Position numbers and translations under genes: made by a program
NCBI RefSeq assembly: GCF_023667495.1
Contig: NZ_JAMOZL010000013.1
Location: 186,001-250,000 of the forward strand
Direction: 5' to 3'
DNA from: Dyadobacter sp. MSC1_007
Lineage (GTDB): Bacteria > Bacteroidota > Bacteroidia > Cytophagales > Spirosomataceae
DNA length: 64,000 bases
The notes under the pieces: generated by a model
Databases searched by the model: none
What the model was told of the DNA's origin: nothing
What the model saw: only the letters and a program-made list of their open reading frames with translations
In this document: positions 35,955 through 44,110 of the stretch, in pieces
Numbering within the stretch: position 1 is the first letter of the stretch
How the letters are laid out: each line of letters begins with the position of its first letter

Positions 35955-36884
35955 ATGATCGATCTATCCGTCATCATTCTAACTCACAACGAATCGAAAC
36001 ATATTGGCCGGTGCATTCAAAGCCTGCTTCCGGTCACCAATAAGATATTTATTGTAGATTCATTCTCCACCGACGAGACCGTTGCCATTGCCGAAAGCCT
36101 GGGCGCCACCGTTATTCAAAATCCGTGGATCTCGTACGCATTCCAGTTTAATTTCGGTATCAGGAACTGCCCCTTCCAGACAACCTGGCTGATGCGCATG
36201 GACGCCGACGAATATCTCACTCCCGAGCTGGCCGATGAACTGAATGCCTCATTGCGCAACATTCCTGAAACTGTTTCCGGTCTGTATGTCAAGCGCCGGG
36301 TCATTTTTATGGAAAAATGGATCAGGCGAGGCGGTTACTATCCTATTTGGCTGCTGCGTGTCTGGCGGCGGGGACTGGGAATTTGCGAGGAGCTCTGGAT
36401 GGATGAGCACATCAAGCTCAGCAGCGGAACAACCAGCCAGTTACAGCATGATATCGTAGACCACACCCTCAACAACCTGACCTGGTGGACCCAAAAACAC
36501 AACAATTACGCAATCAGGGAAGTGATCGATTTATTGAATATTAAATATAATTTTGATAGCAAAGAGACGGTGGAACCAAGTTTCTGGGGCAGCCAGGAGC
36601 AGCGTACGCGTTTCCTTAAGATCAAATATGCCAATATGCCGCTGTTTACTAGACCTTTTATCTATTTCACTTACCGCTATTTTCTTAAAGCCGGTTTTAT
36701 GGATGGAACAAAGGGCCTGATATGGCACGTTCTACAGGGGTTTTGGTACCGGTTTCTGGTCGATGCCAAAATTTTCGAGGTGTACCACCGCGTAGGCAAA
36801 GACAAAAACAGCATTATCTCACATTTCAGGACAGAATATGGAAAAGACCTCAGCAACCCAAACCAATCTGTCCGCATACAATAA
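35955..36884 (+). CDS. Glycosyltransferase family 2 (WaaE/LpsF-like)
   Basis: The 309-residue protein has a GT-A nucleotide-binding domain, beginning LSVIILTHNESKHIGRC with VDSFSTDET, and the metal-binding LMRMDADEYL (DxD). The tail has RRGGYYPIWLLR and further aromatic helices (about 225-285), as in WaaE/KdtX-type transferases that act on lipid A-core or O-antigen glycans. Its last 47 bases overlap the start of the WcaF-like gene in another frame, which implies coupled translation. Confidence 0.9.
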   Translation: MIDLSVIILTHNESKHIGRCIQSLLPVTNKIFIVDSFSTDETVAIAESLGATVIQNPWISYAFQFNFGIRNCPFQTTWLMRMDADEYLTPELADELNASLRNIPETVSGLYVKRRVIFMEKWIRRGGYYPIWLLRVWRRGLGICEELWMDEHIKLSSGTTSQLQHDIVDHTLNNLTWWTQKHNNYAIREVIDLLNIKYNFDSKETVEPSFWGSQEQRTRFLKIKYANMPLFTRPFIYFTYRYFLKAGFMDGTKGLIWHVLQGFWYRFLVDAKIFEVYHRVGKDKNSIISHFRTEYGKDLSNPNQSVRIQ

Positions 36885-37404
36885 CGAATGGTACAAACCG
36901 GGTGGTCTGGTCAAGAGGTTGCTATGGTATATCGTCAGTCGCCTGTTCGTCAATACCTATGTTCCCTACCCTTCCGCATTCAAGGCCGCAATACTGCGCG
37001 CGTTCGGTGCCCGGATCGGACAGGGAGTAGCCATCAAGCCAAAAGTGCATGTGAAGTACCCATGGTTCCTTCGGGTGGCAGACCATGTATGGATCGGTGA
37101 AAATGTGTGGATTGACAACCTCATTTTGGTGACAATTGAATCAAATGTATGCTTGTCGCAAGGCGCGATGCTGCTAACCGGTAACCACAACTATACAAAA
37201 AGTGCATTCGACCTGATTGTTAGGGCCATAACATTGGAAAAGGGTTGCTGGATCGGCGCAAAGGCGACGGTCTGCCCGGGCGTTCAGGTTGGCCAGCACG
37301 CTGTCCTTACAGTGGGCTCGGTAGCTACAACGGACCTGGAAGCGTTTGGGATTTACCAGGGAAATCCCGCCAAATATGTCAAAACAAGAACTATAAACAG
37401 TTGA
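36838..37404 (+). CDS. wcaF: WcaF-like colanic acid biosynthesis acetyltransferase
   Basis: The 188-residue protein is a left-handed beta-helix acyltransferase: NNEWYKPGG at the start, VWIGENVWIDN and WIGAKATVCPGV hexapeptide repeats, and the catalytic His region LLTGNHNYTKSAF. It ends NPAKYVK. WcaF-type enzymes O-acetylate sugars of exopolysaccharide using acetyl-CoA. With the SGNH protein at the start of the operon, it suggests that the glycan is acyl-decorated. It overlaps the gene on each side (47 bases upstream, 4 bases downstream). Confidence 0.88.
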   Translation: MEKTSATQTNLSAYNNEWYKPGGLVKRLLWYIVSRLFVNTYVPYPSAFKAAILRAFGARIGQGVAIKPKVHVKYPWFLRVADHVWIGENVWIDNLILVTIESNVCLSQGAMLLTGNHNYTKSAFDLIVRAITLEKGCWIGAKATVCPGVQVGQHAVLTVGSVATTDLEAFGIYQGNPAKYVKTRTINS

Positions 37405-38144
37405 AGATAAGTATACTCACTGTCGTCTACAATGGTGCGACGACCATCCGCCACTGCATCGAGTCCGTGCTCAGTCAGGATTATCCTGACATTGAGTATA
37501 TCATCGTGGACGGAAATTCGAAAGACGGCACGCAGGAAATCATCAGATCTTATGGCAGCAAAATTGCTAGTTTTATCAGCGAACCGGACGCCGGAATTTA
37601 CGATGCGATGAACAAAGGCATACAATTGGCAACCGGTGATGTGATTGGAATTCTGAATGCCGATGACTTTTACGCTTACCCATCGGTAATCAGCGACGTC
37701 GCTGCGGTGTTCGCATCGGGTGACATCGAGGCTTCCTACGGCGATCTTGAATATATTGATGCAAACGATGCAACGGTGGTGAGGAGAAAGTGGGTCTCAG
37801 GAGAATACAAAGCCGGCTCTTTTTTGAGTGGATGGATGCCGCCGCATCCCACATTCTTTGTCAAAAAAAATCTATACGAAAACTACGGATTATTTCGACT
37901 TGACTTGGGCAGTGCTGCCGATTATGAGCTGATGCTGCGGTTTGTTCACCGGGAAAAAATCCGGCTTGCTTATCTGCCAAAAGTGCTGGTAAAAATGCGC
38001 GCTGGTGGAGTGAGCAACAGCAATCTTAAGAACAGGATAAAGGCAAACCGGAATGACCGGAAGGCGTGGGAAATCAATAATTTAAGACCAAAGTTCTACA
38101 CACTTCTGTTAAAACCATTGAGAAAAATTATCCAGTTTATATAA
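37401..38144 (+). CDS. Glycosyltransferase family 2 with TTG start
   Basis: The start was set at TTG 37401-37403, which reads (M)KISILTVVYNG, the standard opening of this GT2 group, and forms a TTGA overlap with the wcaF stop. The ATG-initiated frame from 37245 would add 52 residues translated from inside wcaF. The 247-residue protein has YIIVDGNSKDGTQE, the DxD motif LNADDFY, and the WMPPHPTFFVKK acceptor segment. It should add a sugar to the glycan of this locus. It is the last gene of the contiguous run. Confidence 0.88.
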   Translation: MKISILTVVYNGATTIRHCIESVLSQDYPDIEYIIVDGNSKDGTQEIIRSYGSKIASFISEPDAGIYDAMNKGIQLATGDVIGILNADDFYAYPSVISDVAAVFASGDIEASYGDLEYIDANDATVVRRKWVSGEYKAGSFLSGWMPPHPTFFVKKNLYENYGLFRLDLGSAADYELMLRFVHREKIRLAYLPKVLVKMRAGGVSNSNLKNRIKANRNDRKAWEINNLRPKFYTLLLKPLRKIIQFI

Positions 38145-38297
38145 GAAGTTAAACTATAACTGAAAATAAGAAACCGTATAGTAAATATTTTGATACTCAA
38201 CTGTTTGCATATTTCCGATATTGATTTAAATTTCGACATTTGAATTAGTAAATACCGCTATCAACGTTCATGACGCTATACTAATTTGACAGACACT

Positions 38298-39488
38298 ATG
38301 GAACTACAACTACCTCTGCAGATACTTACTGAAGGAAACTTCAGCAATATCCTCCATCATGATGTTTACCAATGCGCATTGTCTTTTCTAATTGCCTGTT
38401 TCCTCTCGATCATCTCGATACCGATCATTATCAACCTCTCCAACCTGTTGCATCTGACAGCTAAACCAGGGTTCAGGAGTTCCCATGAAACGGAGACGCC
38501 AACACTCGGAGGGATTGCTATTTTCGCAGCCACACTCATTGCCTATTTCCTGTGGCCACATTCGGAAAACATTCTGGATTCCAATCTGATCAGCCTCGCC
38601 ATGACGGGTGTGATCATATTGTTTTTCTTGGGCATTAAAGACGATATTCTCGCTGTCGATCCAACCAAGAAACTGATCATACAGATCTTTGCATCGCTGA
38701 TACTGGTGGCGATGGGTAATTTCAAAGTCGATAACTTCTACGGCATTTTCGGCATTCACACCGTGTCCGATTTTATCAGCATTCCCCTGACTGTTTTTAT
38801 CTTCATTGCCATCATCAATGCGATTAACCTGATCGACGGTATTGACGGGCTCGCAGGTGGGATCAGCCTTATCGCCGGCATTGGATTTGGAATATGGTTC
38901 ATTTTAAACGACCATTTCTCTTTCGGTTGCCTGGCATTCGCCATGTCGGGTTCGTTACTGGGCTTTTTGCGTTTTAATTTCTCCAAAACCAGTAAGATCT
39001 TCATGGGAGATACCGGCTCGCTGATCGTAGGTTATCTGCTTTCGATTTTCTCGGTTGAATTCCTCTCGCTTAACGTGGGCTATCTGCACGATCCGAATGC
39101 TTATTTCAATGCGCCTATCATCGTGATGGTACTGCTGATCGTGCCCATATTCGATACGCTACGTGTTTTCATCGTGAGAATTTTTAAAGGAGGATCACCT
39201 TTCGTTGCCGACCGCAACCATATGCACCATATCCTGATCGATAACGGCCTGAACCATTTCTGGGCATCGTTCACATTATGGATGGTTACGATCATGAACA
39301 CGGCCTTGTTTTTTACCTTTCATGGAGATATCACCAATACAGCATCGCTTTACATTTACATCGCTATGTTCGGATTGTACATGATATTTGCCTATTTTCT
39401 CAAGAAACGCGTCACTGCGATCAAGGAGCGAAAAAAATTGGTCAAGAGCCCGTCTTTTAGTGATGACGACCTGGCAACCTTCCAATAA
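38298..39488 (+). CDS. WecA/MraY-family undecaprenyl-phosphate sugar-1-phosphate transferase
   Basis: The ATG at 38298 is preferred over the TTG at 38286. The 396-residue protein is almost entirely membrane helices (about ten or eleven) with the conserved cytoplasmic loops of this family: GIKDDILAVD, NLIDGIDGLAGG, FMGDTGSLIVGY and the histidine-rich RNHMHHIL. It should start lipid-linked glycan synthesis by joining a sugar-1-phosphate, probably GlcNAc or a relative, to undecaprenyl phosphate. It is 153 bases after the last glycosyltransferase and may have its own promoter. Confidence 0.92.
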   Translation: MELQLPLQILTEGNFSNILHHDVYQCALSFLIACFLSIISIPIIINLSNLLHLTAKPGFRSSHETETPTLGGIAIFAATLIAYFLWPHSENILDSNLISLAMTGVIILFFLGIKDDILAVDPTKKLIIQIFASLILVAMGNFKVDNFYGIFGIHTVSDFISIPLTVFIFIAIINAINLIDGIDGLAGGISLIAGIGFGIWFILNDHFSFGCLAFAMSGSLLGFLRFNFSKTSKIFMGDTGSLIVGYLLSIFSVEFLSLNVGYLHDPNAYFNAPIIVMVLLIVPIFDTLRVFIVRIFKGGSPFVADRNHMHHILIDNGLNHFWASFTLWMVTIMNTALFFTFHGDITNTASLYIYIAMFGLYMIFAYFLKKRVTAIKERKKLVKSPSFSDDDLATFQ

Positions 39489-39551
39489 ATCCCTTTTGGT
39501 TTTACCCAAAAAAGGCCTCATGAATTTCGCTCGAATAGCGCCATAAATTCA

Positions 39552-39580
39552 TTGCCTTGTATCGAATGTTTGTACCTTAG
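39552..39580 (+). promoter_or_regulatory. Candidate promoter for maeB
   Basis: TTG (39552-39554) and TACCTTAG (39573-39580) are separated by 18 bases, close to the Bacteroidota TTG / TAnnTTTG pattern, and end 23 bases before the maeB ATG at 39604. Confidence 0.4.
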
Positions 39581-39603
39581 CGCGAAACATCGTCTATTGA
39601 GGT

Positions 39604-41877
39604 ATGAATAAAAAGATTAGAAAAGAAGACGCCTTATACTACCATTCAAAGGGCAGGCCGGGCAAAATCCAGGTAATTCCTACGAAAGAAACCAGCACCC
39701 AGCGCGACCTTTCGCTGGCCTATTCACCCGGCGTAGCCGAGCCTTGCCTGGAAATCGCTGAAAACGTTGAAAATGCCTATCTGTATACTGCCAAGGGCAA
39801 TCTTGTTGCCGTAATCAGCAACGGGACGGCCGTGCTTGGCCTGGGTGATATCGGACCGGAAGCTTCCAAGCCGGTCATGGAAGGGAAAGGCCTTCTGTTC
39901 AAAATATATGCTGACATTGATGTTTTCGACATTGAGCTTAACACCAAAGATGTCGACGAGTTCGTCAGGACCGTCAAGATCCTGGAACCCACTTTCGGCG
40001 GTGTCAACCTGGAAGACATCAAGGCCCCTGAATGTTTCGAGATCGAAGCGAGGCTAAAGAAGGAGCTCAATATCCCCGTCATGCACGACGACCAGCACGG
40101 TACTGCGATCATCAGCGCCGCCGCTATGCTGAATGCACTGGTTCTGGTGGGCAAAGACATCAACGACATCCGGGTTGTCGTATCTGGCGCCGGCGCATCG
40201 GCAGTATCCTGCACCAAACTGTATCTTGCCCTTGGCGCTAATCCTAAAAACATCGCCATGTTTGATACGAAAGGCCATATTCATCACGGCCGGACCGATC
40301 TGAGCGACATGAAAAAGCAGTTTGCCACCGATGTGGCTTACGGATCCCTGGAAGAAGCCATGGTAGGTGCAGACCTTTTCCTTGGCCTTTCCACAGCTGA
40401 TATCGTTTCGAAAGAAATGGTCAAATCAATGGCTAAGGACCCGATCGTGCTGGCGATGGCAAACCCTAATCCCGAGATCCCCTATCCGGATGCTGTGGAA
40501 GCACGCGAAGACGTGATCATGGCCACTGGCAGATCCGATTATCCTAACCAGGTTAATAATGTGCTTGGTTTCCCTTACATCTTCCGGGGTGCACTCGATG
40601 TGCGTGCGACGGAGATCAATGAGGCAATGAAGCTGGCAGCGGTCCACGCACTAGCGGATCTGGCCAAAAAACCAGTCCCCGACATTGTAAATCTTGCCTA
40701 CAACGAGACTAATATTGTTTTTGGTAAAAATTATATCATTCCAAAACCCGTAGATCCGCGGCTTCTCACTACGGTAGCACCCGCAGTAGCGAAAGCGGCC
40801 ATCGAAACCGGTGTGGCCCGCAGGGTTATTACCGACTGGGATGCTTATGAGCAGGAGCTTTCCAACCGTTTGGGACGCAATGAGCAGATTTCCAGAGTTA
40901 TCCTTAATAAGGCGAAGCTGGCACCGAAAAGGGTTGTTTTTGCGGACGCTGAGAACATTCAGGTGCTGCGCGCTGCCCAACAGGTCCGGGACGAAGGTAT
41001 TGCCATACCGATCCTTTTAGGCAACAAGGAAACGATTCTTAACCTGATCAAAGAAAGCAAGCTTGATCTTACTGACGTGGCGATCATTGATCCAAGAGCT
41101 GAGGAAAGCGATCATATGATCGAAATATACGCTTCGAAATTGTATGAAAAGCGTAAAAGAAAGGGTCTAACACCCATCGAAGCGCGCCGTACGATGTATT
41201 TCAAAAGCTATTTTGGGTCAATGATGGTCGAAAACGGTGAAGCCGACGCCTTCATTTCGGGCCTCACGCGCACCTACCCGGATACGATCCGCCCTGCCTT
41301 GCAGGTAATCGGCAAGGAGGACAGCGTCAATAAAGTGGCAGGTATGTACATTCTGCTGACGCCCAAAGGCCCGTTATTCTTCTCGGATACAACCGTAAAC
41401 CTGGACCCAACGGTAGATGAGATCGTCGAAATTACCGAAATGACTGCCAAGGCTGTCGAACGTTTCAATATTCAGCCCAGGATCGCCCTCGTAACGTACG
41501 CCAACTACGGAAGCGCGGCCGGGCACGATGCAGAGAAAATGCGGGAAGCCACGGCTCTCCTGAAAAAAAGGAACCCGTCCATGATCGTGGAAGGGGAAAT
41601 GCAGGCACACCTTGCCTTCAATACTGCTCTTTTGAAGGAAAACCACCCATTCAGCGACCTGGTCGACGGCGCAGCTAATACGTTGATATTCCCGAACCTG
41701 TCGGCGAGTAATATCGCCTATAACTTGCTCAAAGAAGCAGCAGAGCTGGAAACCATCGGGCCTATTCTATTAGGCCTTAAAAAACCGGTTCACGTACTTC
41801 AATTGGGAAGCTCGGTAAGAGAAATCGTGAATATGGTCGCCATTGCAGTTGTGGAAGCGCAAATGAAGGGTAGTTAA
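39604..41877 (+). CDS. maeB: NADP-dependent malic enzyme, bifunctional-type with phosphotransacetylase-like domain
   Basis: The 757-residue protein joins a malic enzyme (about 1-430) and a phosphate acetyl/butyryltransferase-like domain (about 430-757). The malic part shows VISNGTAVLGLGDIGP, NLEDIKAPECFEIE, the metal/Lys segment MHDDQHGTA and the NADP loop VVVSGAGASAVSC. The second part has LTRTYPDTIRPALQ and SNIAYNLLKEAAE. In MaeB proteins this domain is regulatory and binds acetyl-CoA rather than acting as a full transacetylase. It decarboxylates malate to pyruvate and makes NADPH. The length is typical. It is a single gene. Confidence 0.95.
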   Translation: MNKKIRKEDALYYHSKGRPGKIQVIPTKETSTQRDLSLAYSPGVAEPCLEIAENVENAYLYTAKGNLVAVISNGTAVLGLGDIGPEASKPVMEGKGLLFKIYADIDVFDIELNTKDVDEFVRTVKILEPTFGGVNLEDIKAPECFEIEARLKKELNIPVMHDDQHGTAIISAAAMLNALVLVGKDINDIRVVVSGAGASAVSCTKLYLALGANPKNIAMFDTKGHIHHGRTDLSDMKKQFATDVAYGSLEEAMVGADLFLGLSTADIVSKEMVKSMAKDPIVLAMANPNPEIPYPDAVEAREDVIMATGRSDYPNQVNNVLGFPYIFRGALDVRATEINEAMKLAAVHALADLAKKPVPDIVNLAYNETNIVFGKNYIIPKPVDPRLLTTVAPAVAKAAIETGVARRVITDWDAYEQELSNRLGRNEQISRVILNKAKLAPKRVVFADAENIQVLRAAQQVRDEGIAIPILLGNKETILNLIKESKLDLTDVAIIDPRAEESDHMIEIYASKLYEKRKRKGLTPIEARRTMYFKSYFGSMMVENGEADAFISGLTRTYPDTIRPALQVIGKEDSVNKVAGMYILLTPKGPLFFSDTTVNLDPTVDEIVEITEMTAKAVERFNIQPRIALVTYANYGSAAGHDAEKMREATALLKKRNPSMIVEGEMQAHLAFNTALLKENHPFSDLVDGAANTLIFPNLSASNIAYNLLKEAAELETIGPILLGLKKPVHVLQLGSSVREIVNMVAIAVVEAQMKGS

Positions 41878-41892
41878 CTCTGTTGGGTATTC

Positions 41893-42058
41893 CGTACCTA
41901 CGGCACGGAAGTTAAGCCGACGTCTCCTTTTTACCGACATTTTGCCCCGATGGGGCGGCACCGCCGATCCCGCTAGGGATCAAACATCGGTAGAATACAA
42001 TGGAAACGTATCGATTAGCGTGCCGTAGGTACGAAATGCACATTTCGTACCTACGGCA
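41893..42058. repeat. Multi-arm palindromic intergenic element
   Basis: Nested inverted repeats fill the gap between two convergent genes. CGTACCTACGGCACG (41893-41907) is inverted at 42019-42033. TGCCGTAGGTACGAAATG (42021-42038) is perfectly inverted at 42041-42058 around a two-base loop. Inside lie the hairpins GCCCCGATGGGGC (41944-41956) and GATCCCGCTAGGGATC (41967-41982), bracketed by an imperfect pair (ACCGACATTTTG at 41933, CAAACATCGGT at 41981). The sequence can fold into a multi-branch cruciform. It has the look of a REP/MITE-like mobile palindrome. Confidence 0.7.
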
Positions 42059-42068
42059 GCAATTCGCT

Positions 42069-43928
42069 TTACGGTTTTAGATTCACCAAAGCCGGATTAT
42101 ACAATTTTGAATGGATCTCTTTCAGTTTTGCTTCCGGAAATTTGATCACCCTTCGGTCGTAGGTCATCAGACCATTGATTTCCACTTCAACATCGGTGGT
42201 CTGCGTGTAAACTGCTGCCGATAATCCTTTCTTAATCAGCGGCTCAAAACGGTTTATAAACGATTCGTACCGGTTATAAAGCTCCTGCTGGCTCTTGAAA
42301 CTCTGATAGCCCCAGTTATCTTTCTGCTGCCAGGTATGCTTTTCCACAGGCAGCCCCAACCCTCCGAATTCGCCTAAAACAATGATCTGCTTGGCTCCGA
42401 AAATGTCAGGACGGGGCATTACCGGCGCAGGGTAATTATGCATGTCGATAATATGTCCTACCGGGTGAAAATTCCCTCCGCTGGCGCTGTTAACCAGTCT
42501 GGAAGGGTCATATTGCATCGTCCAGTTGGTGATCTCTTCGGTTTTAAACTGGCCCCAAGCCTCGTTAAAAGGCACCCACACAACAATCGACGGAAAAAAC
42601 CGGTTGGCGTCCATTATGGCTTTCCATTCGGTTTTGAAGATATTTTCAGACTCCGGCGTACGGTCCTTATCGGTTTCATTGCCGGTGATGCCCGGCCGCT
42701 GCTCCCAGTTGTTACCCAGATCACCACTCGGCATATCCTGCCAAACCAGCATCCCAAGTTCATCGCAATAGCGGTACCAGCGCGCCGGCTCCACCTTGAC
42801 GTGCTTGCGGATCATGTTGAAACCCATCTCCTTGGTTTTCAATATATCAAACTTCAATGCTTCGTCTGTTGGCGCAGTATAAAGGCCATCCGGCCACCAG
42901 CCCTGATCGAGCGGGCCGTACTGGAACAAAAACTTGTTGTTGAGCGTCATGCGCTGAATGCCGTTCTGGTCGGACTGCATGGCGATTTTCCGCATTGCAG
43001 CGTAACTTTTCACTTCATCTACAACTTTGCCGTTGCGGGTCAGCGAAACTGTTAGATCATACAGGAACGGCGAGTCCGGCGACCAGAGTTTCGCATTGCT
43101 GATCGCCAGGTTGGCGGATTGGTTCGGCGCTACTTCCTGTTCGGCAACCTTTGTGGATCCGTCCCAGGCTGTGATCTTAATCTTATCGGCTGCACCGGCG
43201 TTGCTAACCTCAGCATTGACAGTAAGTGTCTGTTTATCAATATCGGGAACCGGCTCTACCTTTGCAATATGGCTTGTCGATACTGTTTCGAGCCAAACGG
43301 TCTGCCAGATTCCAGTAACAGGTGTGTACCAGATTCCGTGTGGATTTTTGATCTGCTTGCCGCGCGGCTGCGGACCGTCGCTGCTCGGGTCCCAAACCTT
43401 AACCAGGATTTCTTGCTGCTTTTTCTTAACCAGAAGGTCAGTAATATCAAACGAAAATGGGTCATATCCGCCTTGATGCGTCCCGGCGGATTTTCCATTC
43501 ACAAACACTTCCGAACGCCAATCGACTGCTCCAAAATGTATCAGTACGCGCTGATCTTTTAGTTTTGGAGTAAAATCCACCGTCCGCTGATACCACAGCA
43601 CACTGTCTTTTCCAACCGTTTTCCCCACGCCAGACAATGCCGACTCGACGGCGAAAGGTACCAGGATCTTCCCGTCGAAGGTCGCTGGTTTTGTCAGGGA
43701 AGCATTTTGAGGGACGATAGCATAGTTCCATAGCCCATTGATATTCTGCCAATTTTGGCGAACCATTTGCGGGCGTGGATATTCCGGGTGCGGGTTAGCC
43801 GCCACGACCTTTTCGGCCCAGGGTGTAACGATTTTTCCCTCTACATACTTCCATTCCGGTTTTTGCGCGAAGGCATTGCCACCAAGACTACCTAACAAGG
43901 CCGCCAGGCATAGCATTACTTTTTTCAT
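42069..43928 (-). CDS. Secreted glycoside hydrolase family 2 protein
   Basis: The 619-residue protein has a signal peptide ending NAFAQ, a sugar-binding jelly-roll domain (about 50-215; FVNGKSAGTHQGGYDPFSFDI), an immunoglobulin-like domain (about 225-325) and a TIM barrel from about 330. Catalytic residues are visible: E456 (acid/base) in FNEAWGQ and E520 (nucleophile) in VLGEFGG. The GH2 family includes beta-galactosidases, mannosidases and glucuronidases; the type cannot be fixed. It is a lone gene, without a SusCD pair nearby. Confidence 0.93.
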   Translation of the reverse strand: MKKVMLCLAALLGSLGGNAFAQKPEWKYVEGKIVTPWAEKVVAANPHPEYPRPQMVRQNWQNINGLWNYAIVPQNASLTKPATFDGKILVPFAVESALSGVGKTVGKDSVLWYQRTVDFTPKLKDQRVLIHFGAVDWRSEVFVNGKSAGTHQGGYDPFSFDITDLLVKKKQQEILVKVWDPSSDGPQPRGKQIKNPHGIWYTPVTGIWQTVWLETVSTSHIAKVEPVPDIDKQTLTVNAEVSNAGAADKIKITAWDGSTKVAEQEVAPNQSANLAISNAKLWSPDSPFLYDLTVSLTRNGKVVDEVKSYAAMRKIAMQSDQNGIQRMTLNNKFLFQYGPLDQGWWPDGLYTAPTDEALKFDILKTKEMGFNMIRKHVKVEPARWYRYCDELGMLVWQDMPSGDLGNNWEQRPGITGNETDKDRTPESENIFKTEWKAIMDANRFFPSIVVWVPFNEAWGQFKTEEITNWTMQYDPSRLVNSASGGNFHPVGHIIDMHNYPAPVMPRPDIFGAKQIIVLGEFGGLGLPVEKHTWQQKDNWGYQSFKSQQELYNRYESFINRFEPLIKKGLSAAVYTQTTDVEVEINGLMTYDRRVIKFPEAKLKEIHSKLYNPALVNLKP

Positions 43929-44110
43929 CAGGATTTTAGGTTTCTGAATATTTATTCCAAATACATGAAAAGGAACCCGTCAACGGCCTCTACTGCCAGG
44001 AAAACTGCATGAAAGTAAAGCTGGCATGAAAAGCCCGGAATATCAGGTTCGTTGGATATTGGTAAAATTTAGTCCTTACTTTTGAAATAACTAACTCAAA
44101 TGAAGCATCG

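Noticed and set aside
37245..37400. Longer ATG start for the second GT2 gene
   Set aside because: These codons lie within wcaF in another frame and do not resemble GT2 N-termini, while the TTG at 37401 opens at the family's usual first strand.
41933..41991. Possible tRNA-like cloverleaf inside the palindromic element
   Set aside because: The arms lack the D-loop, T-loop and CCA-end invariants, and the pattern is explained by stacked DNA palindromes.
42438..43055. 205-codon plus-strand frame
   Set aside because: Antisense to the GH2 gene, with catalytic residues on the minus strand.
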